Positions 26,633 through 35,901 of a DNA stretch of 64,000 nucleotides are shown here, piece after piece. The notes below the pieces were generated by a model. The model was not told the origin of the DNA and made no database searches. It worked only from the letters and a program-made list of their open reading frames with translations. The stretch is taken from NCBI RefSeq assembly GCF_012922555.1, contig NZ_WIPK01000001.1, positions 124,001-188,000 on the forward strand. Direction: 5' to 3'. Source of the stretch: Paraclostridium dentum (GTDB lineage Bacteria > Bacillota > Clostridia > Peptostreptococcales > Peptostreptococcaceae). Position numbers and translations under genes: made by a program. Within the stretch, counting starts at the first letter, position 1. Every line of letters starts with the position of its first letter.

Positions 26633-27454
26633 ATGAGTGTAAAAATATATGATAAGGATAACCCGAGTTTAGTGAACTCTATGGTATGTGCAATAGACAT
26701 ACTTGGATTTTCTCAAATGATAGTAGATTCTTGCGAAGAAGGATATGGAGATAAGCTACTTAAAGAAATCAATTATCTTATAAATAAAAATAAACAGTGC
26801 ATAATCCCTAATAAATATAGTAAAGGAAAGATTAAAATATTTACTGATAATATGGTTGTTGCATATCCTATAAATGGAGATGGAGAAGAAGAATTAGATG
26901 AGATATTAGAAAATGTATCAGAGTATCAGTTTAACTTATCTTTAGAAGGTTTATTTGTAAGAGGTGGAGTTAGTGTTGGAGATTTTTATATAAATGATGA
27001 TATAGTATTTGGGCCAGCTCTTCTAGATGCACATAATACAGAAAGTAAAGTATCTTGTTATCCAAGAATCGTATTAGATGACAAGACTGTAAAAAGGTTA
27101 CAAAAATATATAAACTATTATGATGTAGCTCCGCAAAAAAATAAGATACTTATAGATAGTGATGGTCAGTGGTTTTTAAATTATCTAAATACTATATTTA
27201 AATATTACACAGAGTGTAGTAATGACTATGAATTTGAGAGAGTTCAACAAGAGTTATTATTTAGACATAAAAAGAAGCTTGAAGAACTATTAAACAAGCA
27301 TAAAACAAATATAGTAGTTTGGGATAAGTATGTTTGGACAGCTAATTATCATAATTACTTCTGTGATTTACATTTCCCAGAGGAAAAGTGGCTTAAAATA
27401 GCTAAAAAGGATTTATTATCATGGCCAAGACAAATTTTAAATAGCGATATATAA
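26633..27454 (+). CDS. unknown protein with a degenerate nucleotide-cyclase-like (class III/GGDEF superfold) pattern
   Basis: This 273-aa soluble protein has the order CAIDILGFSQM (about residues 18-28), then KIFTDNMVVAYPI, then GLFVRGGVSVGDFYIND and FGPALLDAHNTES, followed by a helical C-terminus. That ferredoxin-like beta-alpha-beta pattern (D-x-GF ... FTDN ... RGG-x-x-G) recalls class III nucleotide cyclase folds. The two metal Asp would be D21 and D in FTDN, but the rest of the active site is not convincing. It is an orphan between two transport/metabolism genes. Fold is inference; function unknown. Confidence 0.7.
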   Translation: MSVKIYDKDNPSLVNSMVCAIDILGFSQMIVDSCEEGYGDKLLKEINYLINKNKQCIIPNKYSKGKIKIFTDNMVVAYPINGDGEEELDEILENVSEYQFNLSLEGLFVRGGVSVGDFYINDDIVFGPALLDAHNTESKVSCYPRIVLDDKTVKRLQKYINYYDVAPQKNKILIDSDGQWFLNYLNTIFKYYTECSNDYEFERVQQELLFRHKKKLEELLNKHKTNIVVWDKYVWTANYHNYFCDLHFPEEKWLKIAKKDLLSWPRQILNSDI

Positions 27455-27457
27455 TAT

Positions 27458-27503
27458 AAAACAGTTGTATTTAGTATAAAATGGACTAAATACAGCTGTT
27501 TTT
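27458..27503 (+). terminator. terminator after the 273-aa gene
   Basis: Long stem AACAGTTGTATTTAGT / ACTAAATACAGCTGTT followed by a T run. Confidence 0.88.
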
Positions 27504-27571
27504 AATTTTTTAAAAGGATATATATATGAATGTATCCAACTCTATAAATAAGTATATTTAGGAGGGGTTTT

Positions 27572-28759
27572 ATGAGAGAAAGTAATTATGATGAAACTAT
27601 GCTTTTGCACTATGGTGAGGATAAAAAAGATTATAAAGGAGCAGTAGTACCACCTATCTATCAAAATAGTTTATTTACTTTTGAGGACTGGGATTCTATA
27701 GATAAAGCTTTCGATGATCCTGTAAACAATTGCATATATACAAGAGGAAAAAATCCTACTGTATCAATTGTTGAAGAAAAGCTATCTAAATTGGCAGGTG
27801 GAGAAAAAGCAAAGCTGTTTACATCAGGAATGGCTGCCATATCTTCGGCCATTATGCACTTTGTAAAACCAAATGGACATATAATTACATTAAAGAATAT
27901 ATATGGACCAGCTAACAACTTTATGGGGAGTTATTTAAAAGAAAAAATGAATATCGAAGTTACATACATATCAGGAAAAGACATAAATGAGTTTAGGGAA
28001 AGCATAAGAGAAAATACTTGTTTAATATACCTAGAAAGCCCTTCAAGTGTAGTTTTTAGTTTACAAGATATAAATGAAATTTCAAAACTTGCAAAAGCAC
28101 ATAATATAAAAACTATTATAGATAATACTTGGGCTACACCTATATATCAAAAACCTTTAAAAATGGGAATCGATTTAGAGGTTCACTCTTGTTCTAAATA
28201 TATAGGAGGACATAGTGATATAGTAGCAGGAGTTATAATAGGAAGTAAAAAAGATATAAAAGATATATTTGAAAAGGAACATGCTTTATATGGTGGAAAA
28301 ATAGCTCCATTCGAAGCTTGGCTAATAATGAGAAGTTTAAGGACATTGCCTATAAGATTAGCTAAACATCAAGAAAATGCACTACAAGTTGCAAAATTTT
28401 TAGAAAGTCATCCAAAAGTAAAAAAAGTATATTATCCAGGAATTAAAAGTTTTGAACAATATGAACTAGGAAAAAAACAAATGGATGGATATACAGGACT
28501 AATGGCTATAGATTTAGATTGTAAAGACCTTGATAAGATAAAAGCATTTGTAAATAGATTAGAATATTTTTACATAGGCGTAAGTTGGGGCGGATTTGAA
28601 AGCTTAGTTTATGCTCCGGCTATAAGTTATTTAAAAGAGATGACTCCGGACAAGTTTGATGCTATGGGAATTAGTTTAGGTAGTATAAGACTTTCTATAG
28701 GATTAGAAAATTATAATGACTTAATATGTGATTTAGAAAAAGCACTTAGCATATTATAA
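27572..28759 (+). CDS. PLP-dependent trans-sulfuration enzyme (cystathionine lyase / methionine gamma-lyase family)
   Basis: This is a 395-aa Cys/Met metabolism PLP-family enzyme. Evidence: YTRGKNPTVSIVEEKL, LFTSGMAAISSA, an IYGPANNF loop, TIIDNTWATP and the Schiff-base Lys in SCSKYIGGHSD (Lys about 209), then LRTLPIRLAKH and SWGGFESL near the end. Members are cystathionine beta- or gamma-lyases, gamma-synthases or methionine gamma-lyases, and the exact reaction cannot be fixed by eye. AGGAGGGG site; monocistronic. No S-box or T-box leader is visible. Confidence 0.9.
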   Translation: MRESNYDETMLLHYGEDKKDYKGAVVPPIYQNSLFTFEDWDSIDKAFDDPVNNCIYTRGKNPTVSIVEEKLSKLAGGEKAKLFTSGMAAISSAIMHFVKPNGHIITLKNIYGPANNFMGSYLKEKMNIEVTYISGKDINEFRESIRENTCLIYLESPSSVVFSLQDINEISKLAKAHNIKTIIDNTWATPIYQKPLKMGIDLEVHSCSKYIGGHSDIVAGVIIGSKKDIKDIFEKEHALYGGKIAPFEAWLIMRSLRTLPIRLAKHQENALQVAKFLESHPKVKKVYYPGIKSFEQYELGKKQMDGYTGLMAIDLDCKDLDKIKAFVNRLEYFYIGVSWGGFESLVYAPAISYLKEMTPDKFDAMGISLGSIRLSIGLENYNDLICDLEKALSIL

Positions 28760-28801
28760 ATTAAAATTAGAAAAACTATTAAAAATGAAATGAAGTTTTT
28801 T

Positions 28802-28831
28802 AGAGTATCATTAGATAATGATACTCTTTTT
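28802..28831 (+). terminator. terminator after the PLP enzyme gene
   Basis: GAGTATCATT/AATGATACTC stem with AGAT loop and a T run. Confidence 0.9.
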
Positions 28832-28894
28832 AAATTGATGAAAACTAAAATAAATAAGAAATTATAAAAAATTATATATTAAATTAAAAAAATT

Positions 28895-28930
28895 AAAACT
28901 TTTCAGTATGTATAAAGCGTCTATATATAT
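28895..28930 (+). promoter_or_regulatory. possible ECF-type autoregulated promoter
   Basis: AAAACTTTT (about 28896) and CGTCTA (28918) resemble -35 AAC and -10 CGTC elements of extracytoplasmic-function sigma factors, but the spacing of 18 between AAC and CGTC is longer than the usual 16. Weak call. Confidence 0.35.
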
Positions 28931-28959
28931 GTAAGGTGAAAGGAGGTCTATAGATTTAG

Positions 28960-29466
28960 ATGAAATTATTGAGCTCAAATAAAAAAATTAAAGAAAAGAA
29001 AGTTAAAGACTATATAGTAAACAATCAAGAAGGCTTTTACAAGGTAGCATATAGTTATGTAAAAAATCAAGATGATGCATTAGATATAGTACATGATTCT
29101 ATATGCAAGGCACTTTCAAAATTAGATTCTCTTAAAGATGAAGAAGCTATTAAACCATGGTTTTATAAAATTTTAATAAATAGTTCTATAGACTACATAA
29201 GAAAAAATAGTAAGTATGTAACTTTAGAAGAAGAGTTGTTATCTGATGAATATAACTCAAATGACACATATACGGATATAGATCTTCAAAGAGCATTAGA
29301 AAAACTGCCAGAAGAATATAGAGTTATTATAGTTTTAAGATACTTTGAAGATATGAAAATAGATGAGATAGCAAATGTACTATCACAAAATACAAATACA
29401 ATAAAAACTAAACTTTATACGGGACTTAGAAGACTTAAGATAAAAATAAAAACAGAAGATTATTAA
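28960..29466 (+). CDS. ECF RNA polymerase sigma factor, SigV-like
   Basis: This 168-aa protein has only sigma regions 2 and 4. Region 2 runs from FYKVAYSYVKNQDDALDIVHDSI through KPWFYKILINSSIDYIRK; region 4 contains LPEEYRVIIVLRYFEDMKIDEIANVL and NTIKTKLYTGLRRLK. The downstream gene encodes an RsiV-like anti-sigma factor, so it is probably the SigV-type factor that controls lysozyme and envelope-stress genes in Firmicutes. An AGGAGG site lies upstream. The regulon is not visible here. Confidence 0.88.
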   Translation: MKLLSSNKKIKEKKVKDYIVNNQEGFYKVAYSYVKNQDDALDIVHDSICKALSKLDSLKDEEAIKPWFYKILINSSIDYIRKNSKYVTLEEELLSDEYNSNDTYTDIDLQRALEKLPEEYRVIIVLRYFEDMKIDEIANVLSQNTNTIKTKLYTGLRRLKIKIKTEDY

Positions 29467-29478
29467 GGAGTGAAGTTT

Positions 29479-30339
29479 ATGAAGGATATAGATAAAATAA
29501 AAAAATTGAAAGAAAATTATAATGATATAAAAATACCTGAAAATTTAAATGATGTTGTAAATGATGCTATAAATTCAAAACACAGAAATAAGAGGATTCA
29601 TAAAAAATGGATAGTAGCTGCAGCATCTGTATGTGTTGTTATAGGAGCAGTTAATACAAATAAATCATTTGCACAAAGCTTAGAAGAAATACCTGTAATA
29701 GGCAGTGTAATAAAGATAATAAACTTTTCTAATTATCAAATAAAAGAAGATGGATACGAGGCATCTATAAAAGTACCAAAAATTGAAGGTTTAGATAATA
29801 AAGATTTAGAGTATAAATTAAATAAGGAATTTGAATCGGAAGGTAAAAAATTATACGATCAATATCTACAAGAGGTTAAATCTTTAAAAGATTCTAACTC
29901 AGCAGGTCATAAAGCAGCAGAATCATGGTATGAAGTTAAAACGGATAATGATGAAATACTATCTTTAGTAATATACAATTATGAAGCACAAGGGTCTTCT
30001 AACACTACAAGAAAATTCTATAATATAGACAAGAAAAATCAGGTTATATTAACACTAGAAGGTATGTTTAAAAATGACAACTATATAGATGCTATAAGCA
30101 ACAATATAAAAGAGCAAATGAAAAATCAAATGAAACAAGATGAAAATAAAATATATTGGTTAGATGATAAAGAAATGGGAGATGAAAATTTCAAATCTAT
30201 AGATAAAAATCAAGATTTTTATATCAATAAAGATGGAGAACTTGTTATTTGCTTTGATAAATACGAAGTATCACCAGGATACATGGGATTAGTTGAATTT
30301 ACAATTCCAAATGATATTATACAGCCACTAATGAATTAG
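29479..30339 (+). CDS. RsiV-like anti-sigma factor (DUF3298-type)
   Basis: This is a 286-aa single-pass protein. A cytoplasmic N-terminal stretch of about 40 residues is followed by a membrane segment (KWIVAAASVCVVIGAV) ending in an SFAQS-like signal-peptidase site, then an extracytoplasmic domain with DUF3298 features (EGMFKNDNYIDAISNNIKEQM; GELVICFDKYEVSPGYMG near the C-terminus). RsiV is known to bind lysozyme and be cleaved at that site. ATG 29479 has AAGGAG at proper spacing; an in-frame GTG at 29470 does not. Co-transcribed with the sigma gene. Confidence 0.82.
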   Translation: MKDIDKIKKLKENYNDIKIPENLNDVVNDAINSKHRNKRIHKKWIVAAASVCVVIGAVNTNKSFAQSLEEIPVIGSVIKIINFSNYQIKEDGYEASIKVPKIEGLDNKDLEYKLNKEFESEGKKLYDQYLQEVKSLKDSNSAGHKAAESWYEVKTDNDEILSLVIYNYEAQGSSNTTRKFYNIDKKNQVILTLEGMFKNDNYIDAISNNIKEQMKNQMKQDENKIYWLDDKEMGDENFKSIDKNQDFYINKDGELVICFDKYEVSPGYMGLVEFTIPNDIIQPLMN

Positions 30340-30350
30340 GGAGGATAATA

Positions 30351-30446
30351 ATGGAAACTAGAGCTTATATTAGGGTTTTATCTATTATAGGGTGGATAGG
30401 GCTATTTTTAACCATATTTATGATAGTTCCTAGTTTGACTATTTAA
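30351..30446 (+). CDS. 31-aa predicted membrane peptide downstream of the rsiV-like gene
   Basis: A GGGAGGATAATA ribosome site, 4-9 bases before an ATG and 11 bases after the anti-sigma stop, opens a 31-codon frame. The peptide is METRAY followed by a hydrophobic core with IIGWIGLFLTIFMIV, i.e. one membrane helix. A T-rich hairpin-like terminator region follows at about 30465-30500. It is probably co-translated with the sigma/anti-sigma pair. No homologue is recognised. Confidence 0.6.
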   Translation: METRAYIRVLSIIGWIGLFLTIFMIVPSLTI

Positions 30447-30629
30447 AATTAAGGTATTAATATGTAAAGGGTCTATTAAAGGATAGGCTCTTTTTTTATG
30501 TAAAATAATAGTTAGAAAATAAATTGTATGAAAGAATATAAAAAATACGTAAAATTAGTAGACATTTTTGAAAAAAATGATATACTAATAATGTAAAAAA
30601 GATACACTAATTGAAGGTGGAGGGGACGT

Positions 30630-32168
30630 ATGTTTAGTATAAATAATATAAATGATGGGTTATTTGGAAAGGTTATAGCAAATCCAACTAGAAAAGAATT
30701 AAGAGATTTAGCAAAAGATATGGAAAAAACAACAGAATTTAAAAGTGCTAGTTATATAAGTGAAGTTAGAAGTAGAAGTGCTAAAAATACTTATATAGTG
30801 GATGAAATAAAAACTGGTGTAGATCAACAAGAAATAAGTAAAGCTAAAGCTGATGAAATTGCAGCTAAAGTATTTGAATATATAAAAGATAAAGAAATGA
30901 TAAGAGTAGATAGAAAAATGGGTATGAGCGATAAGTTTTCATATAACTGTAGATTATATATATCTAAAAAATATGCAAGAATAGCTCACATGTGGAACAA
31001 TACATTATTTAATCCAACTGATAGTGAAAATCCAGATTTAGTAAGTATATATGTTCCAGAATGGCCAGAAAGAATAATGTTTGCATACCCAGAAAGTGGA
31101 GTTACGTTTATACTAGGAAGTGACTACTTTGGAGAATCTAAGAAATCTTTCTTAAGAATGGCTATGTATAAGGTAAAACAAGCTGGAGGATTAGGATTCC
31201 ACGCAGGTAGTAAAGTCCTTAGAGTATATGATAAAAACAAAAAATTAAAAGATGTTGGTTTCATAATGTTTGGGCTAAGTGGAACAGGAAAAACAACATT
31301 AACTATACATGATCATGAATTAACTGGAGAAGAAAAAGCTATAGTAAGACAAGATGACGTTGTGTTCATGGATGAAAATGGATATTGCGTAGGAACTGAA
31401 AATGGATTCTATATAAAAACTGAAGGATTAAATCCAGAACAACAAAGTGTATTATATAAAGCAGCTACTAGTGAAAATGCAGCATTAGAAAATATTAAAG
31501 TTTATGAAGATGGAAAAGTAGATTTTTATGATACAAGTTTAACTTCAAATGGTAGAGGCGTTATATTAAGAGAAGAAATAGATACAACAGATGACACTGT
31601 TAATTTAGAAAAGGCAAATAAGATAATATTTATAACTAGAAGAAAAGATGTAGTACCTCCGGTAGTTAAGTTAGATCCAAAACAAGCTTTAGATACATTT
31701 ATGTTAGGAGAGTCTATAGAAACTTCAGCAGGGGACCCAACAAAAGCAGGTCAATCAAAAAGATGTGTTGGAACAAATCCATTTATAATGGGACCTGAAA
31801 TAGAAGAAGGTATAAAACTTAGAGAAATATTACAAAACAACCCTGATATGGAATGTTTCATACTAAATACAGGAAGTGTTGGAGCCAAAGATGATTTTGA
31901 TGGTGAAAAATTAACTATCAAAGTATCTACTACTATAATGAAAGAAATAGCAAGAGATAACATAGATTGGGTAGAAGATGAAGAATGGGGTTATATGGTT
32001 CCTTCAAAAGTAGATGGAATAGATATAAATAAATATAATCCAAGAAATTATTACACTAAAGAAGAGTATGATAAAATTGCAAATAAATTAAAGTTAGAAA
32101 GAAAAGTGTGGTTAGCTAAATACGAAGGGTCTCCAGAGGAAAAAATAGCTGCTACTGTTTCAATATAA
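30630..32168 (+). CDS. pckA: phosphoenolpyruvate carboxykinase (ATP)
   Basis: This 512-aa cytosolic enzyme interconverts oxaloacetate + ATP and PEP + CO2 + ADP. The kinase-1a P-loop FGLSGTGKTTLT is at about residues 213-224, followed by IVRQDDVVFMDENG in place of the usual GDDEH motif, so it belongs to a divergent ATP-PEPCK branch. AYPESGVTFILGSDYFGE and ETSAGDPTKAGQSKR are other recognisable blocks. GGTGGAGGGG precedes the ATG. In anaerobes it can run in either direction. Confidence 0.9.
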   Translation: MFSINNINDGLFGKVIANPTRKELRDLAKDMEKTTEFKSASYISEVRSRSAKNTYIVDEIKTGVDQQEISKAKADEIAAKVFEYIKDKEMIRVDRKMGMSDKFSYNCRLYISKKYARIAHMWNNTLFNPTDSENPDLVSIYVPEWPERIMFAYPESGVTFILGSDYFGESKKSFLRMAMYKVKQAGGLGFHAGSKVLRVYDKNKKLKDVGFIMFGLSGTGKTTLTIHDHELTGEEKAIVRQDDVVFMDENGYCVGTENGFYIKTEGLNPEQQSVLYKAATSENAALENIKVYEDGKVDFYDTSLTSNGRGVILREEIDTTDDTVNLEKANKIIFITRRKDVVPPVVKLDPKQALDTFMLGESIETSAGDPTKAGQSKRCVGTNPFIMGPEIEEGIKLREILQNNPDMECFILNTGSVGAKDDFDGEKLTIKVSTTIMKEIARDNIDWVEDEEWGYMVPSKVDGIDINKYNPRNYYTKEEYDKIANKLKLERKVWLAKYEGSPEEKIAATVSI

Positions 32169-32174
32169 TAAAGA

Positions 32175-32204
32175 AAGAGCTGTCTTTTTAAGATAGCTCT
32201 TTTT
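32175..32204 (+). terminator. terminator after pckA
   Basis: AGAGCTGTCTT/AAGATAGCTCT stem followed by a T run. Confidence 0.9.
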
Positions 32205-32366
32205 GCATTTGGTAAAATACCCCACAATTAATATTATACCACGAAAAAAATATAAAATATAGAATGGAAATCTGGAAGAAGTTGCTATAGAATTAAGGTA
32301 AGTTAAATATAAAACCTTACAAAAGATTAAGTATTTAACAATTGTTTATACAAGGAGGTACTACTT

Positions 32367-32906
32367 ATGAATATAAGAGTAATCGGTAAAAATATAAATC
32401 CAACAGAAAGCATCAACGCTAAGATTGAGAGTAAGATGGAGAAATTACAACAGTACCTAAACGTAGATACAGATGTAAAAGTTACTATAAGCGCTGAAAA
32501 AGAAAAACAAACAGTTGAAGTAACTGTATTACCAATAAAAGGACCTATAATAAGAGCAGAAGAAGGTCAAAAAGATTTATACTCAGCTATAGATGGAGTT
32601 TATGATAAGTTATATAAACAACTTAGAAAGTATAAAACTAGATCAAAAAATAGAAAAAATAGTCATCAAAGTATAAGATTTGAAAACATAGAAGATTATA
32701 ATTTTGAAAGTAATATAGATGAAAAAGATATTCACATAGAAAGAGTTAAAAAGTTTTCAATAAAACCTATGAGCAGTGAAGAAGCAATACTTCAAATGGA
32801 ATTGCTAGGACATGACTTCTATATGTTTAGAAATTCAGAAACTGATAAAATAAACACTGTATATAAAAGACATGGATTAGGTTATGGAATAATTGAGGAA
32901 CAATAA
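32367..32906 (+). CDS. hpf: long-form ribosome hibernation promoting factor HPF
   Basis: This is a 179-aa protein with the N-terminal S30AE/YfiA domain (NIRVIGKNINPTESINAKIE, then TVEVTVLP and DLYSAIDGVYDKLYKQLRKYKT). A linker leads to the C-terminal dimerisation domain (FSIKPMSSEEAILQMELLGHDFYMFRN, then YKRHGLGYGIIE). Long HPF dimerises 70S ribosomes into 100S particles in stationary phase. A good AGGAGGT site is present and a terminator follows. Confidence 0.95.
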   Translation: MNIRVIGKNINPTESINAKIESKMEKLQQYLNVDTDVKVTISAEKEKQTVEVTVLPIKGPIIRAEEGQKDLYSAIDGVYDKLYKQLRKYKTRSKNRKNSHQSIRFENIEDYNFESNIDEKDIHIERVKKFSIKPMSSEEAILQMELLGHDFYMFRNSETDKINTVYKRHGLGYGIIEEQ

Positions 32907-32910
32907 AATA

Positions 32911-32943
32911 AAAATCGATTGCTTTATTGCAATCGATTTTTTT
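32911..32943 (+). terminator. terminator after hpf
   Basis: AAAATCGATTGC/GCAATCGATTTT stem with a short loop and T run. Confidence 0.92.
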
Positions 32944-33069
32944 ATGCTTAAGAAAATTGTACTTAACTAATTTTGTGGATAACTTATGTAAAATAATGAT
33001 ATAAATATTTGACATTAAAGCAAAAGTAAGTAATATAAATAATAGAATTATTTATAAGGTGGAGAATAT

Positions 33070-33960
33070 ATGGGAAGTTTTATAATTATTATAGTTACTA
33101 TGATTACTATAGGAATTTTATTAACTAGAAATAGAAGAATTAATAAAAAATTGAAAGTATCAATTTCACAATCTATAAAAGAGATAAATTATACTTATAA
33201 AATTTTATTTACAGATAAGGCTATTTTAACAAGGATAATGCAAGCAACTCTTATTGTTGTAGCTGAAGGGACTAGCTTTATAACGATTTATGCAGGAATT
33301 TTAAAATATTTACATATAAATTTATTAAATAGTAAGGTTGAATGGATTTTCAATCTTTCTTTAGCAATAATTTGCCTTATTATAGTACACTATGCTATAG
33401 GATATATATTGGCACTGAGTTTAAAAATTCAAAATTTTATCCACAATGTTGAACATAAAAATTTAAAAGTAGATTTTATACTAAGTTATTTTCTTATAAG
33501 CAGTTATTTAACTGTAGCTTTAATTTTCCCAAAGGAGTTTACAAATCATGTATATATAGGGCTAATAGGGATGATAGTTTGCTATTACTTAAATGTAAAA
33601 ACATTAATAACATTAATAGCAAATCCTTCAAATATTAAATCTATAAAAAAAGAAGATAACGGATATTCTAGAATTATTATTGCGTCTATACTTATATTGA
33701 TAATGTTAATTATAAATTTATATTTAATTGTTTGTTTAATTAATGGATTAGAACAAGGTGCATTTTTAAATGCTAATAATAAATTTGATTTATTTTACTA
33801 TACGGTAATAACCTTTACTACTATTGGGTATGGGGATATAATTCCTGTTACAGTACTTGCGAAGATAACATCAATGTTAATATCTGTAACTAGCGTTGTT
33901 TGTTTGAGTGTGTTTTTAAGTAGTATGCTTTCATATAAAGATGAGTTATCTAAGGATTAG
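33070..33960 (+). CDS. potassium-channel-like membrane protein with TxGYGD filter
   Basis: This is a 296-aa protein with about six to seven hydrophobic segments. The C-terminal part is an ion-channel pore: FDLFYYTVITFTTIGYGDII (selectivity filter TIGYGD at about residue 256) followed by a last helix. The N-terminal region has membrane helices of no recognised family. There is no cytoplasmic RCK domain. K+ selectivity is inferred from the filter. It is convergent with the gene at 33972. Confidence 0.82.
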   Translation: MGSFIIIIVTMITIGILLTRNRRINKKLKVSISQSIKEINYTYKILFTDKAILTRIMQATLIVVAEGTSFITIYAGILKYLHINLLNSKVEWIFNLSLAIICLIIVHYAIGYILALSLKIQNFIHNVEHKNLKVDFILSYFLISSYLTVALIFPKEFTNHVYIGLIGMIVCYYLNVKTLITLIANPSNIKSIKKEDNGYSRIIIASILILIMLIINLYLIVCLINGLEQGAFLNANNKFDLFYYTVITFTTIGYGDIIPVTVLAKITSMLISVTSVVCLSVFLSSMLSYKDELSKD

Positions 33961-33971
33961 ATAACTCATCT

Positions 33972-35264
33972 TTAATTATTTGTATATTTTTTATAAATTT
34001 TCTTTTTTATTACAATAGAATTTTTCCTTCTAAATAAATTTTCTAAATAATTATAATAAGTTCCAGGAGTTATAATACCATTAACTGCTATTAAATCTAG
34101 ACCAGCTGAACCTACAATTGTATCAGCTAATCTAACACAATTTGCAGTTAAAGTAAAATAAGTTTTAAAATATCCAGATTTAAATTTATAGTACTTACAA
34201 TTTGCTTCAAGATACATTATATTTGTCTCATCTGTATAATCTCCATTTGGACTGAGTTGAGCTGGACATTTCCACAAATAACAATTAGATTTAATTTTAT
34301 TTATTCTATTTTTTATTAACTCATGTTGATCTTTAGTTAGAGCTAATGTAAAACCAATTAATGATCTATTAAATTGCGTATTTAAAATTTCGATATATTT
34401 ATCAGTCTCAACTTCAATTAACACACCATCACTTACAAGTGTAAATAACCTATTAGAGCTACTGTCATAAGTTCCATATGAGTATGTAGTATTTTCGAAT
34501 GAGATATCTATATGGCCAAACCCATTTGCACAGTCAGGAGCAAGATGTATAAATATATCAACAGTTGAATAAGGTTTGCTTGCATTTAAAACATCTTTAT
34601 TTTCTATAAATGTGTATTCATCAGAATCTAATTTAACAAATTCATTTACTTTTTCAAGAAGTTGCTGAGGTATAAATGCCGAATAAAGTAGAGGCAATCC
34701 TATTCTAACTTTTCTTTTGAGTTTATCAGGAACTATATTTTCATCAGAAATTTCTTTGAAAAAATCAGCTAAAAGAGTAAGTGAATAAAGTATTACATAT
34801 ATACCTGCTAGCTTTGAAACAAATATCATGTATTCTTGTGGATGAAATAAAAGTACAACACTAAAAATTAATGATACAACACTTACTATTAACCCAGATA
34901 ACCATCCTTTTACCTTGTTTTTATATAAAATTAAAGCAGCAGTAATTCGGGCTAAAAAGTTTAATAATGCATATATACCTATTATTCTAATTGCTGAAAT
35001 TCTAAAAAATTCAGGATGAAGCTTTATATATAGTGCAAGTACTATATATAATATACCTAAACTAAATTTGCCTAACATCGTATCTTTTCTATTAAATATA
35101 TAAGATAGTATATGTAAAACTCCTATAATTAAAAGATATATTGATATCATATTTAAAGTTAAATTACTTATAAAACTTATATTAAAAAGAACTACTATTC
35201 CAAAGATAAATACAGATATAGAAGATAATAATATCGTAAATGGAGAAATAGTTTTTACTTTCAT
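33972..35264 (-). CDS. DUF308/HdeD-like membrane protein fused to a permuted papain-like domain
   Basis: The first 170 residues of this 430-aa protein contain about six hydrophobic helices in a DUF308/HdeD pattern. The rest is soluble: YSTVDIFIHLAPDC, GFGHIDISFENTTYSYGTYD and, later, TANCVRLADTIVGSAGLDLI with ITPGTYYNYLEN. His before Cys in this order resembles circularly permuted papain-like/NlpC families (YiiX, DUF4105-like), with candidate residues His in GHIDIS and Cys in NCVRLAD. The order and spacing support the fold, but hydrolase activity is inference. The minus-strand ribosome site is GGAGG. Confidence 0.7.
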   Translation of the reverse strand: MKVKTISPFTILLSSISVFIFGIVVLFNISFISNLTLNMISIYLLIIGVLHILSYIFNRKDTMLGKFSLGILYIVLALYIKLHPEFFRISAIRIIGIYALLNFLARITAALILYKNKVKGWLSGLIVSVVSLIFSVVLLFHPQEYMIFVSKLAGIYVILYSLTLLADFFKEISDENIVPDKLKRKVRIGLPLLYSAFIPQQLLEKVNEFVKLDSDEYTFIENKDVLNASKPYSTVDIFIHLAPDCANGFGHIDISFENTTYSYGTYDSSSNRLFTLVSDGVLIEVETDKYIEILNTQFNRSLIGFTLALTKDQHELIKNRINKIKSNCYLWKCPAQLSPNGDYTDETNIMYLEANCKYYKFKSGYFKTYFTLTANCVRLADTIVGSAGLDLIAVNGIITPGTYYNYLENLFRRKNSIVIKKKIYKKYTNN

Positions 35265-35459
35265 GAAAACCTCCTAAATTAAATTATGTAAATTTGTATA
35301 AAAGAATTATACCATTAAATAGATATAAGTAAAAAATAGAGTTAATTTAGATAATTCATAAAAAATTTTAAATTTAAGATTTATTTAAATTTTAGTTTAT
35401 AGACTATAATTTTACCTAAGTATATAATATATACATAGACAACGAAGGAGGAAAATTAG

Positions 35460-35762
35460 ATGAAATCAAGATTTGAAGGCAATATTTTAGGATTTATAGG
35501 AGTTAATATTTTAGCAGCAATTATAATTTTTTTTACAATAGGAATAGCAACTCCATGGGCTATGTGTATTAAGTATAGATGGGAAATAGATAACACTACA
35601 ATAGATGGAAAAAAATTGAAATTTGTAGGAAGTGGAACTGATTTATTTGTGCATTATATAAAATGGTGGATACTAACTATAATAACTTTTGGTATATATG
35701 GATTTTGGTTATATATAAACCTAATTAAATGGAGAGTTGAAAATACTGAGTTCATAAATTAA
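35460..35762 (+). CDS. small membrane protein, DUF898/YjgN-like
   Basis: This 100-aa protein has two hydrophobic segments. FFTIGIATPWAMCIKYRWEI and DGKKLKFVGSGTDLFVHYIKWW, followed by TFGIYGFWLYINLIKWR, match the repeat unit pattern of DUF898 (YjgN-like) proteins, here with a single half unit. A sigma-A promoter (TAGACT, 17 bp, TATAAT at 35424-35429) and GAAGGAGG site precede it. Function unknown. Confidence 0.78.
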   Translation: MKSRFEGNILGFIGVNILAAIIIFFTIGIATPWAMCIKYRWEIDNTTIDGKKLKFVGSGTDLFVHYIKWWILTIITFGIYGFWLYINLIKWRVENTEFIN

Positions 35763-35901
35763 TGAGGATTTTATCCTCATTAATTTATGATTAAAGTTAA
35801 AAACTTGTAACCTAATTTAGAGAACAATTTGAATGACAAATTATACCAAACTACTATATAATGAATATATAAAAGACAAAATATACTTTGGGGGGATTTC
35901 T

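Noticed and set aside
26633-27454. Second-messenger anti-phage defence module around the cyclase-like protein
   Set aside because: Neighbours are an amino acid permease and a PLP enzyme; no effector, nuclease or membrane toxin gene is linked.
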